Shown here piece after piece: positions 50,040 to 57,955 of a stretch of DNA of 64,000 bases. The DNA is from Pleomorphomonas sp. T1.2MG-36 (GTDB taxonomy: Bacteria > Pseudomonadota > Alphaproteobacteria > Rhizobiales > Pleomorphomonadaceae). The translations under genes and the position numbers were made by a program. Location of the stretch: positions 744,001 through 808,000 of the forward strand of contig NZ_CATNLY010000023.1 of NCBI RefSeq assembly GCF_950100655.1, read 5' to 3'. Within the stretch, counting starts at the first letter, position 1. The number at the start of each line of letters is the position of its first letter. The notes beneath the pieces were generated by a model. That model was not told the DNA's origin, ran no database searches, and saw only the letters and a program-made list of their open reading frames with translations.

Positions 50040-51556
50040 CAGGCCGCCTCTTTCTTCCAGGCGCCGGCCATCATCAGGCCGAGCGCGCGCGCATCCACCT
50101 CGCCGGCCGAGACCGGTGGCGAAAGGCGGCCGCCGACGATGGCCTGGATGCGATCGGCGAGCCCGATCACCTCATCTAGGTCTTCGGAAATGAGAAGCAC
50201 GGCGGTTCCGGCCTTTCTGGCATCGAGGATACGGGCATGAACGGCGGCGACGGCGCCTTCGTCGAGACCCCGCGCCGGCTGGGCGGCAATCAGAATGCGC
50301 GGCCGTTCGGCCAGGTTTCTGCCGAGAATGAGCTTCTGCATGTTGCCGCCCGACAGAAGGCGTGTGCGGGTGTAGGGCCCGCCGCCGCGTACGTCGAAAT
50401 CACTGACGATGGTCTCAGCAAAGGCGACGGCAGCGCTGCGGTCGACGAGCCCGTGCCGCGAGAAGCGCGGTTCGTCGATGCGTTCCAGCACCGCATTCTC
50501 CCAGACCGCCATCTCGCCGATCGCCCCCTCGCGCGTGCGATCTTCGGGAATGCGTCCGATGCCCGAGGCTACCGTATCGGCCACCGAAAGATCGCCAATC
50601 GCTTCTCCATAGAGCAGGATGTCACCCGAACTGCGGGCGAGCGTGCCGGACAGAAGGCCGGCAAGCGCCGCCTGACCGTTGCCGGACACGCCGATGATGC
50701 CGAGGACTTCGCCGGCATGCAGTCGAAAGCTGACCTCCTTCAAGCGATCGACGCCGTCGATACGAACAGAAACGGCCGCCGCCTCCAGCACCGGAGCGCC
50801 ACGCTCGTGCGCGTCGCGCACAGGCCGGGCGACCCTGTGGCCGACCATCAGTTCGGCCAGCTCGGCCTTCGATGTCTCGGCCGCCCGACACTCCGCCACC
50901 ACCTTGCCGCCGCGCAGCACGACGACCCTGTCGGCGGCGGCCATCACTTCATCGAGCTTGTGCGAAATGAAGATCAGCGACAGGCCCTGCCGCGCCATCT
51001 CCTTCAGCGTGACGAACAGCGTCTCGGCTTCGAGATTGGTCAGGACCGCCGTCGGCTCGTCGAGGATCAGGATGCGCGCGTCGTTGTAGAGCGCCTTCAG
51101 GATCTCGACGCGCTGCTGCTCACCGACCGAAAGATCGCCGAGACGGGCATCGGGATCGACGACAAGGCCGAAGCGTTCGGCGAGTGCCGTCAGCTTGGCT
51201 CTGGCCCGGCCGGTTTCGGAGCGGAGGGACCACAGCTTCTCGGTGCCGGTCATGACGTTTTCCAGCACGGTCAGATTGGGCGCCAGAGAGAAATGCTGAT
51301 GCACCATGCCGATGCCGGCATGGATGGCGGCGCGCGGACGCCCCGGAGGCAGATCGGCTCCGGCGATGCGGATGCGTCCCTCGTCGGGCGTGTAGTGACC
51401 GAACAGGATACTCATGAGCGTGGTCTTGCCGGCGCCGTTCTCGCCGAGAAGCGCCACGATCTCGCCCCGCGCCAACGTCATCGAGATGGCGTCGTTGGCC
51501 TTGTTGTCGCCGAAGCTCTTGCTGACGCGATCGATTTCGAGAACGGTTTCGGTCAT
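50039..51556 (-). CDS. BMP-type ABC importer tandem ATPase (NupO/YufO type)
   Basis: The 505-residue protein holds two fused ABC domains. The first has Walker A GENGAGKTT, signature LSVGEQQRVE and Walker B RILILDEPTAVL. The second has a degenerate Walker A (GVSGNGQAALAG, no GKT) but an LSGGNMQKLILGR signature, as is usual in this family and in ribose-type ATPases. The start at 51556 overlaps the amidase stop (ATGA); longer open frame upstream lies inside the amidase gene. Confidence 0.94.
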   Translation of the reverse strand: MTETVLEIDRVSKSFGDNKANDAISMTLARGEIVALLGENGAGKTTLMSILFGHYTPDEGRIRIAGADLPPGRPRAAIHAGIGMVHQHFSLAPNLTVLENVMTGTEKLWSLRSETGRARAKLTALAERFGLVVDPDARLGDLSVGEQQRVEILKALYNDARILILDEPTAVLTNLEAETLFVTLKEMARQGLSLIFISHKLDEVMAAADRVVVLRGGKVVAECRAAETSKAELAELMVGHRVARPVRDAHERGAPVLEAAAVSVRIDGVDRLKEVSFRLHAGEVLGIIGVSGNGQAALAGLLSGTLARSSGDILLYGEAIGDLSVADTVASGIGRIPEDRTREGAIGEMAVWENAVLERIDEPRFSRHGLVDRSAAVAFAETIVSDFDVRGGGPYTRTRLLSGGNMQKLILGRNLAERPRILIAAQPARGLDEGAVAAVHARILDARKAGTAVLLISEDLDEVIGLADRIQAIVGGRLSPPVSAGEVDARALGLMMAGAWKKEAA

Positions 51557-52968
51557 GAGGGCAATCCAGCGACTGGGAAGGCATGTTGCCAGCGGCCGTC
51601 CGCTTCCAGCGTCGCGCCGAGCGTCAGAAGCTGACGATCGGCGCCGAGTGGGGCAAACATCTGCACCGGGAGCGGCAGACCGTCGGCATCGGCGCCGAAC
51701 GGCAGCGTCAGCGCCGGAAAACCGGAGATGTTGGCCAGCGTTGCGAGAGGAGCCAGCGATACCATGCGGTTGAGATGAAGGTCGGTATCGCGATGGTCGA
51801 ACGGGGACGATCCGATCGGCGGCGGTGGGGAGGCGAGCATCGGTGCAAGTAGGACGTCGATCCGGTCGAACAGACGCCAAAGATTGCGCGACACCAGGAC
51901 GCCGGCAGTCTGGGAGCGCCAGAGGTCGGTGGCGGAAAGTGCCCTGCCCCGCGCAGCGAACGCCTGGGTGACGGGTTCGGCAAGCGAGATGTCGAGGCCC
52001 GGCGTCTCGGAGAGGGCTGCGAGATTGGTCGAGATCAAATCGTAGAAGAGACTGGCCGAGGCTTTCGCCATGGTCGAGACATCCGACCAGGCGAGAGGTA
52101 CGAGCCGGTGGCCACGAGCTTCGAGGAAACGAGCGGCCGACTCGATGGTGGCGGACCGTTCGGCTGTCGTGGGATGATCTGAACCCGTCTCGCACAGGAC
52201 GCCGATGGTGAGCGGTTCCGTCCTTGGCTCGGCAAGCACAACGTCGGCAAAGGGGCCGCGCGTCTTGCCGCTGACTGACGCCAGCAAGGCAGCACTATCG
52301 CGAACGCTGCGCGACACACAGAGTTCCGAGGCGATACCGCCCAGGTGGTTACCGAAGGCGGGGCCGGCGGGCATCACGCCCCGGCTCGGCTTGAGGCCGA
52401 CGAGACCGCAGCAGGCGGCCGGGACCCGAATGGATCCCCCCGCATCGGTGGCGTGCGCGACGGCGACGATGCCCGCGGCGACGGCCGCCGCCGCGCCGCC
52501 CGATGAGCCGCCGGGCGTCAGGGCGAGGTCGAGCGGGTTGCGGGCGATCGGACCGATTGCCGGCTCGCTCGCCAGCGCCAGGCCGAACTCCGGCGCGGTG
52601 GTGAGGCCGAAAGGCAGCAGGCCGGCGGCGCGGAACCGGTTCGCCAGATCGGAGTCGGGCGCATCGGGCCTGAGCCTTGAGAACAATCGCGACCCGGCAA
52701 CGACCGGCAGGCCGGCAAACGGTCCACCGAGATCCTTGGCCAGCGTCGGGACACCACAGAACGGACGCGCGGCGAAGCGATCGACATCGGTACGCCGTTC
52801 GGCGTCGGCGGCATCGGCCTGCCGCCGGCCGAGGTCATCATCGACATGGCAGAGCGCGCCGAGATCGGCGCGCGATGCGGCAGCGGCGAGAGAAGCCGCC
52901 ATGGCCTCGCCGGCAGTGAGGCGACCGTCACGGATCGCCCCGGCCAGCGCTATCGCATCGTCTTTCAT
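51553..52968 (-). CDS. Amidase-signature hydrolase embedded in the importer operon
   Basis: The 471-residue amidase-signature enzyme has an intact Ser-cisSer-Lys triad: K78 (LAKDLGG), S155 (GGSSGG) and nucleophile S179 (DAGGSIRVPA). The family hydrolyses amide bonds of small molecules such as acetamides, allophanate or aryl amides, or acts in GatA; the absence of gatB/gatC here argues against GatA. It starts 8 bp after the binding-protein gene and overlaps the ATPase gene, so it belongs to the transport operon. This suggests that the imported compound, or a breakdown product, is an amide. The exact substrate is not readable. Confidence 0.9.
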   Translation of the reverse strand: MKDDAIALAGAIRDGRLTAGEAMAASLAAAASRADLGALCHVDDDLGRRQADAADAERRTDVDRFAARPFCGVPTLAKDLGGPFAGLPVVAGSRLFSRLRPDAPDSDLANRFRAAGLLPFGLTTAPEFGLALASEPAIGPIARNPLDLALTPGGSSGGAAAAVAAGIVAVAHATDAGGSIRVPAACCGLVGLKPSRGVMPAGPAFGNHLGGIASELCVSRSVRDSAALLASVSGKTRGPFADVVLAEPRTEPLTIGVLCETGSDHPTTAERSATIESAARFLEARGHRLVPLAWSDVSTMAKASASLFYDLISTNLAALSETPGLDISLAEPVTQAFAARGRALSATDLWRSQTAGVLVSRNLWRLFDRIDVLLAPMLASPPPPIGSSPFDHRDTDLHLNRMVSLAPLATLANISGFPALTLPFGADADGLPLPVQMFAPLGADRQLLTLGATLEADGRWQHAFPVAGLPS

Positions 52969-52976
52969 GAGCCGGC

Positions 52977-53957
52977 TTACTTAGGTTCGGCGGTGTCGCG
53001 CGGCACCTCGAAGGCACCGGACTTGATCTTGGCCCGCACCTCTTCCATCGCCGCTTCGGCATCGGCCGGCGCACCCCCCTTGGCATAGGCAATGTCGCTT
53101 CCGCCTTCCTTCATCAGGCCGAAGGCGGTGTAATCCTTGCCGACCGGCTTGCCGGCTGCGGCATCGGCCACGGCGGCATTGAGGATCGGCCGGAAACCCC
53201 AGAGGGCGTTGGCGAACACGGTGTCGGGATAGCGTGGCGTGTAGTCGATCAGCGAACCGACCGCCTTGATGCCGCGTTCCTTGGCAGCGTCGGCTGTGCC
53301 GATGCGTTCGCCGAACAGGATGTCGGCGCCGGCATCGATCTGGGCAAGGCCAGCTTCGCGGGCCTTCGGCGGATCGAAGAAGGTGCCGATGAAGGTGACA
53401 AGGTGCTTGGCCTCGGGATTGACCGCCTTGACGCCGGCCGCGAAGGCGTTGATCAGCATGTTGACCTCGGGGATCGGCATGGCGCCGACCGAACCGACGA
53501 CATTCGACTTGGTCATCTTGCCGGCCAGCATGCCGGCGAGATAGGCGCCGTCATGGTTCCAGGTGCCGAAGACGCCGAAGTTGTCGCCGGACGCCGCACC
53601 CGACGAGCCGAGCACGAAAGCCGTCTCGGGATAGTCGGCCGCCACCTGACGGGCCTCCTTCTCAACGGCATAGGCTTCGCCAATGATCAGCTTGTTGCCG
53701 GCCTCGGCATATTCGCGCATGGCGCGCGGATAGTCGGTGCCCGAGACGCCTTCGGAGAAGGTGTATTCGATGGCGCCATCGGCGGCGGCGTCCTGCAATG
53801 CCTTGTGCAGACAGGAATTCCAGGCGTTTTCGACCGGCGAGGCGTGGATGCCCGCGACCTTCAGCGGCGTGGCGGCACGAACCGGAAGAATGAGACCGCC
53901 GACGCCGAGCGCAAGGCCCGACGCCAGCACGGCGCGGCGGGAAAGACGGTGATCCAT
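52977..53957 (-). CDS. BMP-family substrate-binding protein
   Basis: The 326-residue periplasmic binding protein of the BMP/PnrA family begins with an RR-containing signal peptide (LSRRAVLASGLALGVGG, cleavage expected near residue 29). The mature domain shows FVLGSSGAASGDNFGVFGTW, LAGMLAG and GSVGAMPIPEVNMLINAF. Family ligands include nucleosides, purines and xanthine-like compounds. It is the first gene of the five-gene operon (binding protein, amidase, ATPase, two permeases). The RR pair could route it through Tat, but the downstream motif is not a full Tat consensus. Confidence 0.92.
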   Translation of the reverse strand: MDHRLSRRAVLASGLALGVGGLILPVRAATPLKVAGIHASPVENAWNSCLHKALQDAAADGAIEYTFSEGVSGTDYPRAMREYAEAGNKLIIGEAYAVEKEARQVAADYPETAFVLGSSGAASGDNFGVFGTWNHDGAYLAGMLAGKMTKSNVVGSVGAMPIPEVNMLINAFAAGVKAVNPEAKHLVTFIGTFFDPPKAREAGLAQIDAGADILFGERIGTADAAKERGIKAVGSLIDYTPRYPDTVFANALWGFRPILNAAVADAAAGKPVGKDYTAFGLMKEGGSDIAYAKGGAPADAEAAMEEVRAKIKSGAFEVPRDTAEPK

Positions 53958-53978
53958 GGTGGTCCCTCTGGCTTTTTG

Positions 53979-54020
53979 ATTGTATTTCGAAAGCCGTATC
54001 AGTGCTCAAAATTTTGTCAA
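53979..54020 (-). promoter_or_regulatory. Promoter region of the BMP importer operon
   Basis: On the minus strand a perfect TTGACA (54020-54015) precedes a TACAAT (53984-53979). They are not ideally spaced for one promoter, so each may pair with another hexamer. A 10-bp palindrome CAAAATTTTG (54007-54016) overlaps the -35 box and could be an operator. The area is notably AT-rich for this genome. Confidence 0.4.
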
Positions 54021-54110
54021 GTTATCGCCGGCCACAAATTTGGGCATAAGAGGAGATAGGAAGGGACGCCATCACTTACGGGTGCATGTTTGCCGAATAC
54101 CCGCCTCCAA

Positions 54111-56516
54111 TCAGCCGACACGGATGAGCTCGAGCGCCCGAATGTCGGCGTCGTTGCGAGGGCCGCCGATGCCACCGGGGCTGATGTAGGTACTATTTGA
54201 TGAAAGATAGCTCATGTTGAAAAAGTCGGCGATCTCTACCCTGTAAAGGCCTGCCGCAAGGCGTAGAGGCAGCATGGTCGACCGACGAAGCGGATTGACC
54301 GGCGTCATGTGGGGCATCTGCACGACGCCCGTTGCGATTTGTTGCCCATCGTCGCCGAACACGCCCACCCTCTTCACCGCATTGGTGACGCCGGTCTGGA
54401 TGTGGAAACTGTGGTTCCGATAGAGAAGCGCCAGCCTGTAGTCGCCGGCCTGCCGCACCGCCACCTCGGCAAAAACCAACCCAGCGCCCCGCCGCTCGAC
54501 GCCGGGGCCGTCGACGCCGAGGGTCAGCACGGCGCCAGCCTCGATCGCCGCCTCGCGCGATGGATGTGAGGCATTGCCGCTTTCGGCGAAACGCGCGACG
54601 ACACGATAGGCGCGCCGGATCCCAGACCCGAGCGGCTCGGGATCGTGCCAGGCAGTGTCCGACACATCGCTCGCCGCCACCTCGCCATCGCGCAGCACGG
54701 TGAAAAGGAGGGGATCGCTCCGGCCAGAACGCGGCGGCTGGCCTTCGAAGTTGAGCCGCACCCGTCCACTCTCGATGACGAGGTCGACAATCAACGGCTC
54801 GCGCGGCGAGAAGACGGGCGGATCGTCATGGGTGGCAACATCGACAGTCGGAATCAGCGCCAGCCTGGAATCGTCGGGAACGAGTTCACCGAAGAACACC
54901 TCGACGAGATTGTCATCCCGCAACAGGGCATCACTGATAACACCCCTCACGACTTGGCCATTGAGGCAGACCTCGCGCACCGCGTAATACCCCTGCGCGG
55001 CAACGCGCGGCGGCAGGTCGAGGGTGATGGCGACCCGCTTGCCATGGTGGACGAGGCCATGAAGCTCCGCCCTGCCCTCACCCAACCGATCTCTCGCATG
55101 GGCGGTCAGGAAAGGCGCCAGACGGAACCCGTCCGATTCCGGCCTGTAGCCGAAGAGCGCCGCCGTCACCATGCCGAGATAGCCGCCGACCGACCAGAGC
55201 TGGCGTGCGGAGGAAATGCGCGGACCGTCGTCGAACCAGGTGCGGCCGGTCAGCCATTCCTGGTTCTCGACATTGTCGAGATTGAGCGCGGCGGCACGGA
55301 CAAGCGAGTCCAAGGCGTGGTCGAACGCGGCGACGGCCTGCACTTCGGCGGCCGCCAGCAGTTCGTAGGCGGTGACGAAAGGCCAGATGGCCCGGTTGTG
55401 GTAGCAGAAGACATCGGGCTGAGCCGGGTAGTAAACAGGCACGCCGAAAGGCACGTGCGGGTAGGTGGAGAGGATTCGTGCTGCCCGCTCACGATCTGCG
55501 ATCCCCGCCAGAATGACCAGGGACAGGCCAAGCATGTCGAACTTTTCGACAGGCAGAGCCGGACTGTCGGGTGTGGTGATCGAGGCGTAGAGCCCCTTCC
55601 CTTCCAGCCAGAAGCCGCGGTCGATAGCCGCACGAAGCTCGGCGGCCCAGCCGGCGTAAAGATCGGCCGTGGCCTTGTCGCCCCGTTCGGCGGCAAGGCG
55701 AGCGGCGAGATCGAGCGCCTTGTAATGACAGACGTTGGTGGACAGCGCCTTGGAGGTGGCGATGGTGGTGAGGTCGTCGATCGCCCACGGGGCATAGGTC
55801 TGGTCGCGCCAGTCGAGGAAGGACTGTTCGCCGCGATAAAGTCCGTCAGCGGCATCGAAGGCCGCGAGCCGGTCGGCTTCGATGGTGCCGGACAGCGCGC
55901 GAAAGGCCGTGTCGGCAAAGGCGGCGCGCGCAGCGCCATGAAGCGTTCCGAGCAGCGCTTCGGCGCCGAACGCCCAGGAGACGCGATCGGTGCTCACCGG
56001 CCAGCTGCCACCTGAACCGGTGTCCTGGACGATCTGAAGGCTATCCGCCGGTAGCTCGTCCGGCAGGGCGAGACCATCGCGGAAGGGGCTCACCTTGTAA
56101 AGGAGCGTGGTTGCCGCCCGTTCCGGGTCGAGGACGGCAAGCCCGAGGTGGGTGGCGTAGGACACATCGCGCGTCCAGACATAGGTCCACTTCTCGCCGG
56201 TCTGGAAGCATTCGCAGGGAATGGGTTCGCCGTGGCGATAGGCGCCGTCGCGGATCGACGAGACGGCGTTGAGGCGAGCGTCGTCGACGGCTTGGGCAAA
56301 CAGCGCGTCGAACAACGGCGAGCCCGTCAGAAGGCGCGGATCAGTCGGCCGCTCCTCGACGCGCCTGTGACGCGAGGGATTGTCGCGCCGCGCGGCCGTG
56401 GTCGTCAGCTCGAATACCCGGCTCCCGCCGGACATTCCGACCTTCACCTCGACCGTCTCGTCGCGTCCGGACGGGTCGGTGGGAAAAGGCGGAAAGGACT
56501 GGCTTTCCTCGCGCAT
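54111..56516 (-). CDS. Six-hairpin glycosidase of unassigned family
   Basis: The 801-residue protein appears to hold an (alpha/alpha)6-barrel catalytic domain (about residues 70-500) with WTYVWTRDVSYATHLGL (W114, R116, D117), WRDQTYAPWAIDDL, YPAQPDVFCYHNRAIWPF and NVENQEWLTGRTWFDDG, followed by beta-rich domains (about 510-801). This resembles amylo-1,6-glucosidase, GH63, GH15 and GH78-like superfamily members, but I cannot assign a GH family. No signal peptide is visible, so it is probably cytoplasmic. ATG at 56516 follows CGGAG at the right distance; a TTG start at 56561 is less likely. It lies 95 bp downstream of lacI on the same strand and near an alpha-xylosidase, suggesting oligosaccharide breakdown. 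The 153 bp downstream of it belong to the BMP promoter. Confidence 0.7.
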   Translation of the reverse strand: MREESQSFPPFPTDPSGRDETVEVKVGMSGGSRVFELTTTAARRDNPSRHRRVEERPTDPRLLTGSPLFDALFAQAVDDARLNAVSSIRDGAYRHGEPIPCECFQTGEKWTYVWTRDVSYATHLGLAVLDPERAATTLLYKVSPFRDGLALPDELPADSLQIVQDTGSGGSWPVSTDRVSWAFGAEALLGTLHGAARAAFADTAFRALSGTIEADRLAAFDAADGLYRGEQSFLDWRDQTYAPWAIDDLTTIATSKALSTNVCHYKALDLAARLAAERGDKATADLYAGWAAELRAAIDRGFWLEGKGLYASITTPDSPALPVEKFDMLGLSLVILAGIADRERAARILSTYPHVPFGVPVYYPAQPDVFCYHNRAIWPFVTAYELLAAAEVQAVAAFDHALDSLVRAAALNLDNVENQEWLTGRTWFDDGPRISSARQLWSVGGYLGMVTAALFGYRPESDGFRLAPFLTAHARDRLGEGRAELHGLVHHGKRVAITLDLPPRVAAQGYYAVREVCLNGQVVRGVISDALLRDDNLVEVFFGELVPDDSRLALIPTVDVATHDDPPVFSPREPLIVDLVIESGRVRLNFEGQPPRSGRSDPLLFTVLRDGEVAASDVSDTAWHDPEPLGSGIRRAYRVVARFAESGNASHPSREAAIEAGAVLTLGVDGPGVERRGAGLVFAEVAVRQAGDYRLALLYRNHSFHIQTGVTNAVKRVGVFGDDGQQIATGVVQMPHMTPVNPLRRSTMLPLRLAAGLYRVEIADFFNMSYLSSNSTYISPGGIGGPRNDADIRALELIRVG

Positions 56517-56611
56517 GATCGTCTCCGGAAGAGGGCGAATCGACTGGCCGCCCTTTTCCAAGATCTACGCCGGTCCGTCGTCGCCCGGAACACCCAGAGG
56601 ACATGCAATGA

Positions 56612-57643
56612 TCAGCCGACGCGGAAGTCGTCGCTATCGCGGCCGACCAGCTCCCAAGGCCAGATCTCCTGGATCAGCGCGCCGCCATAGCTATCGGCGA
56701 AGCGCGGCATCGAGGCCAGCAGCGCCTGGGCGAGGCGCCGACCCAGACCGTAGAGATCGAGGCGGAAGCAGGTGAGCGGCGGCGCCATGAACTGGGCGAT
56801 GGTCGTATCGGCCGAACAGCTGAGGATCGCCACATCGCGCCCCGGCTGCAAGCCGGCTTCCGACAGGCAGGCATAGGCGCCGACCACTGCCCGATAATGA
56901 GGAAAGATCACCGCGGTCGGCGGCTCGGCCATGGCGAGGAAGTCGGTCATAGCCTTGTAGCCGCCCTCCTCATGAGTGTCGGCCTTGATCATCAGCGCTT
57001 CGTCGACGGCGATGCCTCGGTCCATGAGTTCGCGCCGGTAGGCGTCCTGCAACATGGTGTCGAGCCGATAGCCGGGGTCGCCGGTGACCAGCGCAACACG
57101 CCGATGGCCGAAGCCGGCGAGGCGATCGATCGTGGTCCGCATGGCGAAATTGAAGTCGAGATCCATCCAGGGATGGCTGCCGCCCGACCATGACCGCCCC
57201 ATGGTGGCAAAGGGAAAATTGCGACCGGCGAGATAGTCGAGGCGTGGATCGTTGTCGCGCGTCTCGGCCAGGATGAGCGCGTCGGCCTGCCGCCGCTCGA
57301 CGATGCGCTTCACCCGGTCGAGCATATCCATGCCCGGCTTGTTCAGGTGGATGACGAGGTCGAGACCATGCTCGGCGAACTGATCCTGAATGCCGCGCGA
57401 CAATTCCATGAAGAACATCGTGTCGGTCTTGGACGTAAGATCGGTGGACAGCAGCAGCGCCACGACGTTGAGCGTACCCTGGCGGAGACTGCGTCCAGCC
57501 TGATCCGGCGCGTAACCCAGCTCCGCCGCCGCCTCGAGCACGCGCTTGCGCGTCTCGGCGTTGACCTCCGGATGGCCGTTGAGCGCCCGCGACACCGTTC
57601 CGATGGAAATGTTGAGATGGCGCGCCAGCTCCTTGATGCCCAA
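56612..57643 (-). CDS. LacI-family transcriptional repressor
   Basis: The 343-residue protein begins directly with the LacI HTH (MGIKELARHLNISIGTVSRA, hinge helix RSLRQGTLNVVALLL) and continues with a periplasmic-binding-protein-like sugar domain. The start is TTG at 57643 preceded by GATGAGGG; no in-frame ATG exists nearby. It is divergent from the GH31 gene and most likely binds the 14-bp palindrome at 57840-57853. The inducer is probably a sugar handled by the neighbouring enzymes and transporter. Confidence 0.93.
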   Translation of the reverse strand: MGIKELARHLNISIGTVSRALNGHPEVNAETRKRVLEAAAELGYAPDQAGRSLRQGTLNVVALLLSTDLTSKTDTMFFMELSRGIQDQFAEHGLDLVIHLNKPGMDMLDRVKRIVERRQADALILAETRDNDPRLDYLAGRNFPFATMGRSWSGGSHPWMDLDFNFAMRTTIDRLAGFGHRRVALVTGDPGYRLDTMLQDAYRRELMDRGIAVDEALMIKADTHEEGGYKAMTDFLAMAEPPTAVIFPHYRAVVGAYACLSEAGLQPGRDVAILSCSADTTIAQFMAPPLTCFRLDLYGLGRRLAQALLASMPRFADSYGGALIQEIWPWELVGRDSDDFRVG

Positions 57644-57810
57644 TCCCTCATCCTCCGCGTCCAGCGCCGAAGCCCACGCCGGAGGGGCCCTGCCACCCCC
57701 GTCTTTCAGCAGAAATCCGGCCTGCGATCAATAGCGGACACCCTCGGCGACGCCGGTGGCGTCTCTTCGCCATGCCACCAACGTCGGCAATGCTCCGATA
57801 CAAAAGCCCT

Positions 57811-57839
57811 TTGACAGAAGAGCGCGTCGCCGCTATCGT
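57811..57839 (+). promoter_or_regulatory. Promoter of the GH31 alpha-xylosidase gene
   Basis: A perfect TTGACA (57811-57816) and TATCGT (57834-57839) are 17 bases apart. The predicted start falls inside the adjacent palindromic operator. The rest of the 312-bp lacI-GH31 gap shows no further element. Confidence 0.8.
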
Positions 57840-57853
57840 CGTAAACGTTTACG
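57840..57853. promoter_or_regulatory. LacI-type operator
   Basis: CGTAAACGTTTACG is a perfect 14-bp palindrome with a central CG, the form expected for LacI/GalR-family operators. It lies immediately after the -10 box of the GH31 promoter, where bound repressor would block initiation. The lacI gene is divergent, so autoregulation is also possible. Confidence 0.85.
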
Positions 57854-57955
57854 GAATATAGGAAGGCCGTGAAATCGCAAGCCCCACGAAGGTCTTGGCG
57901 ACGAGCGGCGGGCGCATGCTCCCCTTGCGGCGGAGCGGCTCCGGGGAGGACGACA

